Shown: positions 53,806 through 63,571, counted from the first letter of the stretch. The stretch is DNA of 64,000 nucleotides from JADKCL01 sp046329055 (GCA_046329055.1 JAXLVK010000009.1:1-64000); one strand, 5' to 3'. Numbers and translations are program-made. Notes: a model not told the origin generated them from the sequence alone.

Positions 53806-55296
53806 ATGAAAAACCAAGGTTCAACCCACACTTCAGGCTCCTTCCTGAAAATGCTCGGTGTAGCCTTGCTGGGCGGTGTGATCACCCTGAGCGGCTACAA
53901 ACTCCTCGAAACACAACTGAACAGCGGCAGCAGGTCGGCCTATTCTGAGGCGCCGATTGCCACGAAGTTCGCCAGCATGCCGGGCGCACCTGCGGGCGTC
54001 ACAGACTTCACCGTTGCCGCCGCACAAAGCACACCCGCTGTGGTCCACGTCAAGAGCAATATCATGGTGCAGACCCGCAGCCTCTGGGACCAGGATCCAT
54101 TTGGCGGCTTTTTCAATGACGGATGGGGATTCGGCTCGCCGCGTCAGCGTGAGGCGCAGAGCACGGGTTCCGGTGTGATCACCACCCCCGACGGCTACAT
54201 CGTCACCAACAACCACGTCGTCAACGATGCGCAGAGCGTGGAAGTGGTGCTGGAAGACGGTCGCACATATTCCGCACAAGTCGTGGGCACCGATCCCAGC
54301 ACCGACATTGCCTTGCTCAAGATCGATGAGAAGGACCTGCCCTTCCTGACATTTGGCAACAGTGACGACTTGCGTGTGGGCGAATGGGTGCTCGCCGTCG
54401 GCAACCCGTTCAACCTGACAAGCACGGTCACAGCGGGCATCGTGAGCGCCAAAGCCCGTAACATCAACATCCTCAAGGACCGGATGGCCATTGAGAGCTT
54501 CATCCAGACGGATGCGGCGGTGAACCCCGGCAACTCCGGCGGCGCCTTGGTCAATGCCAATGGCGAACTCGTGGGCATCAACACCGCCATCGCCTCGAAT
54601 ACGGGCAGCTATTCCGGCTACTCCTTCGCGGTACCTGTCGAGATCGTGAAAAAAGTCATTGACGACCTGATGAACCACGGGGTCGTGCAGCGCGCCTTCC
54701 TCGGAGCCGACATGGTCGAACTCAATGGCGATGTCGCGAAGAAGCTGGGCATTTCCCAAACCCATGGCGTTTACATCGACGGGGTATTGGATGGTGGTTC
54801 GGCTGAGGCGGCAGGCATCCAAAAGGGCGACATCGTGGTCGGCGTGGCTGGCAAGGAACTGCGCAACAGCGCCGAGCTCACCGAATACATCGGTCGTCAC
54901 CGTCCCGGCGATCACCTGCGCCTCGACGTCCTCCGCAATGGCAAGGTCGAGTCTGTCGATGTGGAATTGCTGAATCTCAAGGGGACCACGGACATCGTGG
55001 AGCGCAATGATGCCGAAGCGCTCGAGTCACTCGGTGCTGACCTCACAGACCTCACGGCTCCGGAGTTGAACAAGCTCGGTCTCAAGGGCGGCGTCAAAGT
55101 CACCAAAATCAAGGAGGGCAAGCTCCAGCAATACACGAGCATCCGTCCCGGGTTCATCATCACCACGATCGACAACCAGGTCGTGACCAACGTGGAGCAT
55201 CTCCAAAAGATCCTCGCCAACAAGAGCGGAGGCGTGATGCTCGAAGGCATGTACCCCGGTTGGCCGGGCAGGTATTACTATGCGTTTGGGATGTGA
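53806..55296 (+). CDS. degP: Periplasmic serine protease HtrA/DegP (Do family)
   Basis: 496 residues. N-terminal signal/anchor (LKMLGVALLGGVITLSGYKLL). Trypsin-like domain with triad H137 (TNNHVV), D167 (STDIALLK) and S244 (NPGNSGGAL). Two PDZ domains follow (~285-375, with GVYIDGVLDGGSAEAAGIQKGDIV; and ~400-485). DegP degrades or refolds damaged envelope proteins, which suits a cell that exports many large T9SS proteins. A terminator follows at 55338. Typical length for the family. Confidence 0.95.
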   Translation: MKNQGSTHTSGSFLKMLGVALLGGVITLSGYKLLETQLNSGSRSAYSEAPIATKFASMPGAPAGVTDFTVAAAQSTPAVVHVKSNIMVQTRSLWDQDPFGGFFNDGWGFGSPRQREAQSTGSGVITTPDGYIVTNNHVVNDAQSVEVVLEDGRTYSAQVVGTDPSTDIALLKIDEKDLPFLTFGNSDDLRVGEWVLAVGNPFNLTSTVTAGIVSAKARNINILKDRMAIESFIQTDAAVNPGNSGGALVNANGELVGINTAIASNTGSYSGYSFAVPVEIVKKVIDDLMNHGVVQRAFLGADMVELNGDVAKKLGISQTHGVYIDGVLDGGSAEAAGIQKGDIVVGVAGKELRNSAELTEYIGRHRPGDHLRLDVLRNGKVESVDVELLNLKGTTDIVERNDAEALESLGADLTDLTAPELNKLGLKGGVKVTKIKEGKLQQYTSIRPGFIITTIDNQVVTNVEHLQKILANKSGGVMLEGMYPGWPGRYYYAFGM

Positions 55297-55337
55297 TCCG
55301 GTCGGGGAATTGCTGCCTCGAAGAACTTAGAATGCAA

Positions 55338-55377
55338 GCGGAGGGATCGTGCAATCGCGATTCCTCCGCGATTTTTT
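55338..55377 (+). terminator. Rho-independent terminator after degP
   Basis: Stem gcggagg / cctccgc with further pairing inside, followed by six T's (55372-55377). Confidence 0.8.
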
Positions 55378-55512
55378 GCCCATCAGGATTGCAGTTTTGA
55401 CAGGTTTCCTGACCGCAGGATTCGGTAGTCGCATTTTGCCGAATCAGCTGGACTTGGGTGCCAGCGGACAAATCCGTCAACTTTCTACCCCTTGCCGCAT
55501 GGACTTTATGCC

Positions 55513-55520
55513 TAAATTCG
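55513..55520 (+). promoter_or_regulatory. -7 box TAAATTCG of the M13 peptidase gene
   Basis: TAAATTCG lies 22 bases before ATG 55543, with a TTG 18 bases upstream of it. A TAnnTTCG variant as at 40020. Confidence 0.4.
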
Positions 55521-55542
55521 CCGTCTAAATCGATTTGATAGG

Positions 55543-57619
55543 ATGAATTTCACAAGGAATTTGAACCGATGGATGCTGGCGGCATTGCCTGCAGCCCTGC
55601 TCTGGACAGGTTGCGGTGACAAAACGCCGAAGCCTGCCGAAGGTGGGCAAACCGACAAGGAATACCATGGCCTCTTGCTGGAAAACATGGATAGCACTGT
55701 GTCTCCACGCGAGGACTTTTACCGCTACGCGAATGGCGGCTACCTCAAGCGCACCCAGATCCCCGCTGAAGAAAGCCGCTGGGGCGTGTTCGGGGAATTG
55801 CAGGAGCGGAACACGCAGCGCCTGCGCGGCATCATGGAAGAATGCAGCAAGCAAGGTGCAGCCGCAGGAACCATCGAGCAGCAGATCGGCGACTACTATG
55901 GCACCGCGATGGACTCCGCCAAGATCGAGGAGCTGGGTGTCAAGGCAGTACAAGGAGAGCTCGATGCCATTGCTGGTCTGAGCTCGATCGACGGATTCGG
56001 TGCACTCGTGGGCAAATGGCACCGCAAGGGCATTGGTCCATTCTTCTCCATCTGGGTGGATCAGGATGCCAAAAACAGCAGCCGCTACATCCTGAACCTG
56101 AACCAAGGCGGAACTGGCTTGCCTGAGCGTGATTATTACCTCGCTCAATCCCCTGACAAGCAGGAGATTCGCGATAAATACAAGGCATTCCTCTCCAAGC
56201 TGCTCGTCCTCTCAGGCGAGGAGCAAGCCGCGGCTGACGCCAAGGCCGCCAAGTGCCTGGAGATCGAAACCGAGATGGCGCAATCCTCCATGTCCATGGT
56301 GGAGCTCCGTAACCCGGACGCCAATTACAACATCCGGACGATTGCTGACCTGAGCAAGGATGCCCCGCAATGGAACTGGAGCGCCTACTTCAGCGCGGTG
56401 GGCATGGCCGATCCCGGTGAGTTCAACGTGGGCCAAGTGGCATTCTTCAAGAACCTGGGCAAGCTCCTCACCAAGTATTCCTTGGACGATTGGAAGTCCT
56501 ACCTGAAGATCCACCTGCTCAATGGCTCCGCGAATGACCTGAACAATGATTTCGTGGTGGCGAACTTTGAATTCTATGAGAAGACCCTGAGCGGTACCGA
56601 AGCCATCAAACCCCGATGGAAGCGCGTCGTCGAAGGCGGCAGCTGGGGCCTGGGATTCGCACTGGGCAAGAAATACACCGAAAAGTATTTCTCCGCCAAC
56701 GCCAAGAAGATCGCCCTCGAAATGGTGGACAACATCCTCGCGGTCATGAAGGACCGCCTCTCCAAACTGGAATGGATGAGCGAGGCGACCCGCAAGGAAG
56801 CCATCCACAAGGTCGAGACGATCCTGCCCAAGATCGGTTATCCCGATACTTGGCGCGATTACAGCAAGCTCAAGATCACCAAGGACAGCTACCTGCAAAA
56901 CGCTTACGCCCTGCGCGAATTTGGCTTCCAATACCGCCTGGACAAGATCGGCAAGCCCGTGGACAAGAACGAATGGGGCATGCCGCCGCAGGTCGTGAAC
57001 GCCTACTACAATCCGAGCAAGAACGAAATTGTCTTCCCCGCGGGCATCTTGCAGGCGCCCTTCTTCGACGAGCATGTGGATGCCGCCATGAACTACGGTG
57101 GCTTCGGCGCGGTGATCGGCCACGAGTTGATACACGCATTCGACGATGAAGGCAGCAAATTCGACGCGGAGGGCAACCTCAAGAGCTGGTGGACCCCCGA
57201 GGACCGCGAGCATTTCGAGGAGCGCGCCAAGGTGGTGAAGGAGCAATACGATGCCTACGAAGTCGCTGACAGCCTCTTCATCAATGGCCAACTGACCCTC
57301 GGCGAGAACATCGCGGACATCCATGGCTTGCAAATGAGCTATTGGGCATGGAAGCGCAGCCTGGAAGGAAAGGAGCAACCGAAAAACCAGGACGGATTCA
57401 CCCCCGACCAGCGGTTCTTCATCAACTACGGCCAAATCTGGGGTCGCGCTCCTGCGTCCGGAGTACCTCAAGCTGATGATTGCCACCAATCCGCACAGCC
57501 CCGCAGAGTTCCGCGTGATCGGCACCCTGAGCAGCTTCACTGCATTCTATGATGCATTTGGAGTGAAGGAAGGGGATCGGATGTTCCGTGAACCGGCCAA
57601 GCGGTCGGCGATCTGGTAA
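55543..57619 (+). CDS. M13 family metallopeptidase (neprilysin/PepO-like) lipoprotein, one frameshift
   Basis: About 690 residues. Lipobox LWTGC at Cys24 predicts lipid anchoring. N-terminal M13 domain (ENMDSTVSPREDFYRYANGGYLK), then the catalytic domain: NAYYNPSKNEIVFPAGILQ, zinc site HELIH (527-531, VIGHELIHAFDDEG), third ligand E588 in GENIADIHG. As written the frame runs on to 57552 with a nonsense end. Dropping one G from the four-G run at 57440-57443 restores the true end (LRPEYLKLMIATNPHSPAEFRV ... AKRSAIW) to TAA 57619, matching the family's conserved RV and IW terminus. Cleaves peptides in the envelope. Confidence 0.9.
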
Positions 57620-57627
57620 GATCTAGA

Positions 57628-57686
57628 AGATAGCAGTTAGCAATTAGAAGATAGCAGTTCCGGCATTGCGCTGGGGCTGCTATCTG
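57628..57686. repeat. Inverted heptamer-word array, locus 5
   Basis: Left units agatagc, agttagc, aattaga, agatagc (57628-57655); right arm ctgctatctg (57677-57686). Begins eight bases after the corrected M13 stop. Uses the same word as locus 1 (agatagc). Confidence 0.8.
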
Positions 57687-57914
57687 TGTTTTGGGGGATT
57701 TGTCGCCATGGGACCCCGATGTTTCGGCATGATCTGGCCAACGGCTGGTTGCGGAATGCCGCGACCTTTTCCTGCGGCGATTGATCAGATGGGGGTGATC
57801 TTTTCGAATCCGAAAAAATCATGCCCACCCGAAAAAAACTTTCAGGGCGGATATGGAATTGTGTGGAGTGCTGCATCCTATTGTCAGGTAAAGCACCAAA
57901 AACCATCCGATACC

Positions 57915-58025
57915 AATTAGTTCATCCCAATCGGTTGGCCTAAATCCCAAAGAACTCTCCCCGGGTTCACCACAAGGCCAACTCTACCAACAAAAAGCAG
58001 AGGCGATCCCCCTCTGCTTTTTTCT
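57915..58025 (+). ncRNA. Candidate small RNA ending in a terminator
   Basis: Contains the inverted pair gttggcct ... aggccaac (about 57934-57941 / 57977-57984), then the terminator hairpin aaaaagcagagg / cctctgctttttt with loop around cgatccc (57992-58025). No coding frame of note spans it, and 300 bases separate it from the previous gene. No known RNA family recognised. Confidence 0.35.
57992..58025 (+). terminator. Strong rho-independent terminator
   Basis: 12-bp stem aaaaagcagagg / cctctgcttttt followed by further T's; 40 bases before the lipoprotein gene. Confidence 0.85.
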
Positions 58026-58065
58026 TTTTGGGGCACTGCCTTGCGTGCACTATTTTAGCTCTGCT

Positions 58066-59124
58066 ATGATCACCGGAAAGAAGCATTTCATCCTCCCCAT
58101 CGTCGCGCTGCTGCTCATGAGCCTGTGTTGGCTCTCGTGCGGAGAAGAGAAAGCCGTTGACTCAGGTCCTACCCTGGGTGGCTATCTCGACAGCGCCTAT
58201 CAATCAAAAGGTTACCGCGTGGCGATGGACTCGATCCGTGAGGGTTCGGGCATCTCCAAGGAGGATTTCAAGTCGCTGCAGAATTTCATGCGGCAGTTCC
58301 GGGACAGCATTCAGGGACATCCCACCTACCGTGAGCTGCTGGAGCGTGCGCAGGGTCTGGAGACGATGCGGAAGGGCGGAGTGGAAATGCGGGTGAAGAG
58401 CATGAGCCTGCACCATGTCCAGAAATTGGTGGAGGTGAGGATCGTGATGGCCTTCAAAAACATCTCGGACAAGGCGCTGGGCGGGTTCCGGGCAGAGGTG
58501 GAGTGGCTGAGCGCGGAGGGCAAGCCCGTGGCGGTGACGCCGTCCTTCAGCGTGATTGGCCCGATATCTCCCAAGGACAGCTTGGCCGACCTCCGGATGG
58601 AGTATGCCTTGTACAAGCCGACCGGCAATGAGTTGAACGACCCGAGGAATCAGGCGCGCCGCGATACTTTGGAAGCCATAGAGGAGATCGCGAAGGCCAA
58701 GAACCTGAGCGCATTCCGTCTGCGGGTCCTCGACACCCACCTCGGGAATGGGCTCACGCCCGGGCAGTATTGGATGCGGGACAAAGCAGAACGGGAGAAA
58801 CTGGACGCTCAGCCTGCCGTGAAGCCCGAGATGGTGAACCTGCTCAAGTGGGCGGATATCCACGAAGACCTCGTCGCGCAACTCAGCAATCATGCGAGCG
58901 ACCTGACCCTGATGGTGAGTCCGGTGATCACGGAGCGCGTAGAAGCATCCCATGGCAAAAACCTCATCCTCGACCGGATTCAGAAGGTCAAGGACTTCTT
59001 CCATGTCCAAAAAAGCGTGAACTACTCGAAGATGGTCAGCGATGTGAGCGGCAAGCGTCTGGTCCGGAGCGACTACGTGGACTACTGGAACTGGCCCATG
59101 GAGATCAGGGTTTACACTTTCTGA
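58066..59124 (+). CDS. Hypothetical lipoprotein
   Basis: 352 residues from ATG 58066 (GTG 58045 would add seven). Signal peptide with lipobox WLSC (LLLMSLCWLSCGEEK). Mature part mostly helical at first (SIREGSGISKEDFKSLQNFMRQFRDS), then a beta-sandwich-like region describing 'FKNISDKALGGFRAEVEWLSAEGKPV', which resembles FxLYD-type domains that follow an N-terminal lipid anchor. The C-terminal third holds a helical HEDLVAQLSNHASDL. No function known. A hairpin follows the stop. Confidence 0.7.
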   Translation: MITGKKHFILPIVALLLMSLCWLSCGEEKAVDSGPTLGGYLDSAYQSKGYRVAMDSIREGSGISKEDFKSLQNFMRQFRDSIQGHPTYRELLERAQGLETMRKGGVEMRVKSMSLHHVQKLVEVRIVMAFKNISDKALGGFRAEVEWLSAEGKPVAVTPSFSVIGPISPKDSLADLRMEYALYKPTGNELNDPRNQARRDTLEAIEEIAKAKNLSAFRLRVLDTHLGNGLTPGQYWMRDKAEREKLDAQPAVKPEMVNLLKWADIHEDLVAQLSNHASDLTLMVSPVITERVEASHGKNLILDRIQKVKDFFHVQKSVNYSKMVSDVSGKRLVRSDYVDYWNWPMEIRVYTF

Positions 59125-59147
59125 GATTTGAAAATGCACCAAAAAGC

Positions 59148-59177
59148 GAATCGCCCGTCCTGGCAGACGGGCGATTC
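59148..59177 (+). terminator. Hairpin terminator after the 58066 gene
   Basis: Perfect 12-bp stem gaatcgcccgtc / gacgggcgattc, loop ctggca. No long T tract follows, so strength is uncertain. Confidence 0.6.
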
Positions 59178-59407
59178 TACTATGAATAATTGAGGAGAAC
59201 GCATCCTGAGGGGTTCCACTAGGTCAAAAGAACTCGCCCCTCAAGGAATCCACTGAAAAATAATGAATGGTAAATATTACACGTGTAAATTAATACAAAA
59301 TCAAATGTTCGCAACAAGTCAGTGAAAAAGAAATTTTTCGTGGAGCCTGATGATCCCTCGGATAGTGGTTTCTGCAGCCATCTGAGAGGCGTTCGGGAAT
59401 CCTTTCG

Positions 59408-59415
59408 TATTTTTG
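59408..59415 (+). promoter_or_regulatory. -7 box TATTTTTG of oligopeptidase B
   Basis: Full TAnnTTTG match 22 bases before ATG 59438. Confidence 0.5.
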
Positions 59416-59437
59416 CCACCTCTCCAATGCGCATTGA

Positions 59438-61490
59438 ATGGAAGCACCTGATTTGAAAAAAATACCCACTTCTGCCACGCACTTCGGCATCACCCTTCAG
59501 GATGACTACGCCTGGTTGCGGGACAAGAAGAATCCGGACGTGATCGCCTATCTCGAAGCAGAAAATGCCTTTGCAAGGGCTGCAATGGCCCATACGGAGG
59601 ATTTTCAGAAGGCACTGTACAAGGAAATGCTTGCCCGCATCAAGGAGGATGACAGCACTGTCCCGGCCCGGTTGGGCGAGTACTGGTACTATACAAGGAC
59701 GGAGACAGGCAAGGCCTATCCGATTCATTGCCGGAAGCATGGGGGCTTGGACGGCGCGGAAGAGGTGCTGCTCGATGAAAATGCATTGGCGGAGGGGCAT
59801 GAATTTTTTGACTTGGGCGACGCCGAAGTCAGCCCGAACGATCAGTTGCTGGCTTACACGGCTGATTACGACGGGTCGGAATATTACACGCTCTACATCA
59901 AAGACCTGAAGACAGGGGAGCTTCTGAGCGACCGCGTGGAGCGCGTGAGCGAGGAGATCGAGTGGAGCAATGACAATAGCACCGTCTATTATGTGCGCTT
60001 GGACGAGGAGACGCATCGGCCCTTCCAAATGTACCGTCACCGCTTGGGCACCGATTCCTCCAAGGATGTCTTGGTCTTCGAGGAGCCGGACGAGTCCTAC
60101 TACCTCGCCATGGGCAAGAGCAAGGACGACAAGTACATGTTCGTTGATCTCGGCAGCCACACGAGCACCGAGGTGCACTACTTCTCCGCCGACGAACCCG
60201 ATGCCAAGCCGCAACTCCTCTTTGCCCGCCGCTCCAATATCGAGTTGGGGGTGGAGCACCACGAGGGCTGGTGGTACATCGTGACGAACGAAGATGCCGT
60301 GAACTTCAAGCTGATGCGCACTCCCGTGGCCAATCCTGACCGTGCAAACTGGGAGGAGGTGATGCCGCATGACCCGCAGGTTAAGCTTGATGATGTCGAG
60401 ACTTTCAAGGATTTCCTCGTGGTCTATGGCCGCAAGGGAGGGTACAAAGCGATTTTCGTCCGGGACATTCGCAGTGGCGAAACCCATGAAATCAGCCATC
60501 CTGAGCCGGTCTTCACCCTCGGAGGCGGCCCCAATCTGGAATACGACATCGAGGAGCTGCGATTTGCCTACAGCTCATTGGTCACTCCGGCGACCTCCAT
60601 CGGCTACGACCTCCGGAACCGCACCCGCACTGTCCTGAAGCAAGCCGAGGTGCTGGGGGGCTACAATCCTGAGGAATACCGCTGCGAACGGATCTATGCG
60701 ACGGCGCCGGATGGTGTGCAGGTGCCGATTTCCGTGGTCTATAAGCAAGAATTTCATGGCAATGGGGCCGCAACCGCTCTTCCTGTACGCCTACGGGGCA
60801 TACGGGCATACCGTGGATCCGAGCTTCTCATCCGCGCGGTTGAGTCTGCTGAACCGGGGCATGGTCTTCGCGATCGCGCACATCCGTGGGGGAGGAGCAA
60901 TGGGACGGCCTTGGTATGAGGATGGCAAGCTGCTGAACAAGCGGAATACGTTCACGGACTTCATCTCCTGTGCGGAGCACCTGATCGGATTGGGGCTGAC
61001 CGCGCCGGATCGATTGGCGATTTCGGGTGGCAGCGCGGGTGGCTTGCTCATGGGTGCGGTTGTGAACATGCGGCCCGACCTGTTCCGGGCAGTGGATGCG
61101 AGCGTGCCCTTCGTGGACCTGATGAACACCATGCTGGACCCGAGCCTGCCGCTGACCGTGATCGAATACGACGAATGGGGCAACCCCAACGAGGAGCCGT
61201 ACTTCAAATACATGCATTCCTACAGCCCCTACGACAATGTCACGGCGCAAGCCTATCCCCACATGCTCATCACGGCGGGGTTGAATGACCCGAGGGTGCA
61301 TTATTGGGAGCCTGCGAAATGGTGTGCCAAGCTCCGCGACCTCAAGACCGACAGCAACCTCCTCCTCCTCAAGACCAATATGGGCGCTGGACACCAAGGT
61401 GCCTCCGGTCGTTACGGGTATTTGGAGGAGCTGGCATTCGACTACGCCTTTGTTCTGGATCGGCTGGGGCTGATTGCGGCGGGGAATTGA
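59438..61490 (+). CDS. ptrB: Oligopeptidase B (protease II, S9A), one frameshift
   Basis: 683 residues after removing one G from the four-G run 60764-60767; the written sequence splits it at ~60767 (...FHGNG|PQPLFLYAYGAYGH...). N-terminal seven-bladed propeller (~70-400), C-terminal alpha/beta hydrolase with triad S532 (SGGSAGG), D617 (LNDPRV) and H652 (GAGHQGASGR). The opening TLQDDYAWLRDKKNPDVIAYLEAEN and the GAMGRPWYEDGKLLNKRNTF-DFISCAEHL segment are family hallmarks. It cuts short peptides after basic residues. No signal peptide, so cytoplasmic. Length matches the family. Confidence 0.93.
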
Positions 61491-61532
61491 CCCGGAGCAA
61501 ATCATTCCGGCCGGTACTGCGTTTGATGGGGC

Positions 61533-62111
61533 GTGAAATTCCTTGATCGGATCCAACGACTCTCCTTAGGGCACCTCAAGGGTGGCCCAAGGGTGGCATT
61601 GTCCCGGTTCATTTGGGAGGGTTTGCAGACCGTGGTCGGTGCGGGAGCGGGCTTGTTCGCTGCAACCTGCCTGCATGTGGATGCGATCGAACACTACGGA
61701 GGCACCACGGTGATCCGCTGCTGGCGCAAGGACAAGTATTGGGGCGGCGTGTGCTTCGGCTCGGTGATTTTGGGCGATTGCAGGATCGCCGCCCAGCCGG
61801 GAAATGCATTGTTCATGCACGAATACGGCCATACCCTGCAAAGTCGGGCATCTGGCCCACTGTACCTCTTCAAGTACGGGCTGCCCAGCGTGGTCAGCCG
61901 CCATAGCAAGCGTCAGCACAATCAGCATCCCGTGGAGCAGGATGCCAATCTCCGGGCATTCCAGCATTTTGGGAGCTCCACCAATGTCGATTGGTCGCAT
62001 GAGCGGCACCCCTTGCCTGCTTCAGGCTTGCCCTTGACTCCGCGATGGTGGGAGTATGTGCCGCCGATTTTTCCTGTGGTCACGGTTGCTGAGGCGCTGA
62101 TGAAGAGGTGA
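61533..62111 (+). CDS. HEYGH-motif Bacteroidota hypothetical protein (possible zincin)
   Basis: 192 residues. Hydrophobic stretch near 35-45 (VVGAGAGLFAAT). HEYGH at 96-100 in LFMHEYGHTLQSRASGPLYLFKYGLPS, an HExxH zinc site, with VEQDANLRAFQHFG downstream offering a third ligand in ExxA spacing. Many Bacteroidota encode a similar short protein with HEYGHxxQS and LYLF; function unknown. The first Glu is the expected catalytic base. Starts 42 bases after oligopeptidase B. Confidence 0.6.
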   Translation: MKFLDRIQRLSLGHLKGGPRVALSRFIWEGLQTVVGAGAGLFAATCLHVDAIEHYGGTTVIRCWRKDKYWGGVCFGSVILGDCRIAAQPGNALFMHEYGHTLQSRASGPLYLFKYGLPSVVSRHSKRQHNQHPVEQDANLRAFQHFGSSTNVDWSHERHPLPASGLPLTPRWWEYVPPIFPVVTVAEALMKR

Positions 62112-62460
62112 TCGTTGGGGATATTGTGGAGGGCAAGTTGGAATGGAGGTCGTGGCGGTAGGGGGGGCTCGGCTATTGGTTTATGGTATGGATGAATTGG
62201 GATGGTGGTTTCGAATCACGGACCACAAAAGATCACTTTTGTTTGTATTTCGCCAGAGGCAAAGGTTCGATAGCCCTGCGGCGAACCTTGTGTATTCCTC
62301 GGTTCTCACCGCGGGCTCCTTGGGTTCCTGCTGCGGGTTGGGGTTCGCTAGGGCTACTTGAGGCGGGGATTCGGATCAGGCGGAAAAATATTTGAAATGC
62401 GATATGGAATCGGAGTGGCGGCAGCACCTTCTGGTCAAACGCCAAAGAAGAAATAAGAAT
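62112..62460. other. Spacer, no gene seen
   Basis: About 350 bases. A short symmetry caaaagatcacttttg lies near 62226-62241. The frame open from 62392 is only an extension of the next gene. Confidence 0.5.
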
Positions 62461-63504
62461 ATGGATATCACCGGCTCCTTCCACATCGCAGAACCCTGCC
62501 ACGAGAACTGGAACAAAATGACGGCCGAGGCGCAGGGACGCTTCTGTGCCTCTTGTCAGCGCTGCGTGGTGGACTTCACCGCCAAGACGCCTGACCAGAT
62601 TAAGACGATCTATGACCGAGAAGGTGGCGATGTCTGTGGCCGTGTTCGCGCCAGCCAATTGACCACCGATGCTCGTCCTGCCGTGCGTGGGATTGTGCCC
62701 CGGATATTGCGTGGACTCAAACCCGTACAAATGTTTGCCTTGGCACTTGCGGGTGCATTCACCTTCCTGTTCCATGCTCCAGTAAAGGCGCAAAAGGAGA
62801 TGATCATGGGCAAGATTGCTTATGTCGCTCCCACCGCTGCTGTGACTGGCAAGGTCACCTGGGACGGGAAGATGGCCGCTCCTGGCATCAAAGTGGAGGC
62901 CTACCGCGATGGCCAATTGATGGCATCCACTACGACGGACCTCCGTGGGCGGTTCACCTTGCCGCACCTGCGCGAAGGCGATTACCTCCTGTCTGCGACT
63001 GGGCCCCATGCCACCGAGGCATCGTCCATGGTGACGATCTCCGGAAGGGAGGATGTGCGCATGGACTTGATCCTGGAGGACCGGATGATCATGGGAGAAA
63101 TGGAATACATCCCTGAAACCCGCCCCAATAGCCAGGAACTCATCGAAGAGGAAGATGGAAGGACTGGCACCGAGCCCGGCTCAAGCGAGAGCATCGAGGA
63201 CGCTCAAGGCAGATTTGGAATGTCCGAGGACTTGGAGGCGCCGATCAAGGTGGGGGAATTCGAACTGACGGTCTTTCCGAACCCGACGAGTGCGCTCGTG
63301 ACCGTGCGGATGGACAAAGTCGGGACTGGCTTGCTCTCCGTAACCCTGATCGATGCGCAGGGGCAGGAGGTGGTGGCCGGAGCTTGGGCGCAGTTCATGG
63401 AGGTGGAGCAGACCATCGACGTGTCGGCACTGGCGGCGGGAGTTTATGTCATCCGGGTGCGATGCGGCGACGCGCAAGTGGAGCGGCGATTCGTGAAGGA
63501 ATGA
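62461..63504 (+). CDS. Protein with Bacteroidota Cys-rich N-terminal domain, CarboxypepD-like domain and T9SS tail
   Basis: 347 residues from ATG 62461 (MDITGSFHIAEPCHENW). The N-terminus PCHENWNKM...GRFCASCQRCVVDFTAKT is a small Cys motif (C-x-x-C, with a preceding C) found at the start of many Bacteroidota proteins that then cross the membrane; here the segment VQMFALALAGAFTFLFHAP (~92-110) follows. Next comes a carboxypeptidase-regulatory-like beta domain (VTGKVTWDGKMAAPGIKVEAY ... GRFTLPHLREGDYLLSA), an acidic linker and a T9SS-like tail (LTVFPNPTSALVTVRM ... GVYVIRV). A tail normally for export on a cytoplasm-starting protein is odd but recurrent in this group. Confidence 0.75.
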   Translation: MDITGSFHIAEPCHENWNKMTAEAQGRFCASCQRCVVDFTAKTPDQIKTIYDREGGDVCGRVRASQLTTDARPAVRGIVPRILRGLKPVQMFALALAGAFTFLFHAPVKAQKEMIMGKIAYVAPTAAVTGKVTWDGKMAAPGIKVEAYRDGQLMASTTTDLRGRFTLPHLREGDYLLSATGPHATEASSMVTISGREDVRMDLILEDRMIMGEMEYIPETRPNSQELIEEEDGRTGTEPGSSESIEDAQGRFGMSEDLEAPIKVGEFELTVFPNPTSALVTVRMDKVGTGLLSVTLIDAQGQEVVAGAWAQFMEVEQTIDVSALAAGVYVIRVRCGDAQVERRFVKE

Positions 63505-63541
63505 CCTTGAAGAAGATTTGCAACGTTTTTCATACCGATCG

Positions 63542-63571
63542 TTGGGGGCAGGTGAGCCCCCAATTTCTTTT
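63542..63571 (+). terminator. Rho-independent terminator
   Basis: Stem ttgggggc / gcccccaa, loop aggtga, then tttctttt. Lies between convergent genes and may serve the 62461 gene. Confidence 0.8.

Larger units (their letters stand above)
57620..58065. other. Intergenic region with word array, candidate small RNA and terminator
   Basis: About 445 bases without a convincing gene. It begins with a heptamer-word array (57628-57686), continues with ~200 unremarkable bases, then a structured stretch (57915-58025) that ends in a strong terminator although no reading frame precedes it. Confidence 0.6.
59125..59437. other. Spacer between the lipoprotein and oligopeptidase B genes
   Basis: Holds the hairpin at 59148-59177 and the oligopeptidase promoter box at 59408. 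AT-rich middle part; no gene seen on either strand. Confidence 0.6.

Noticed and set aside
56212..57540. Long antisense frame in the M13 peptidase gene
   Set aside because: M13 motifs fix the coding strand.
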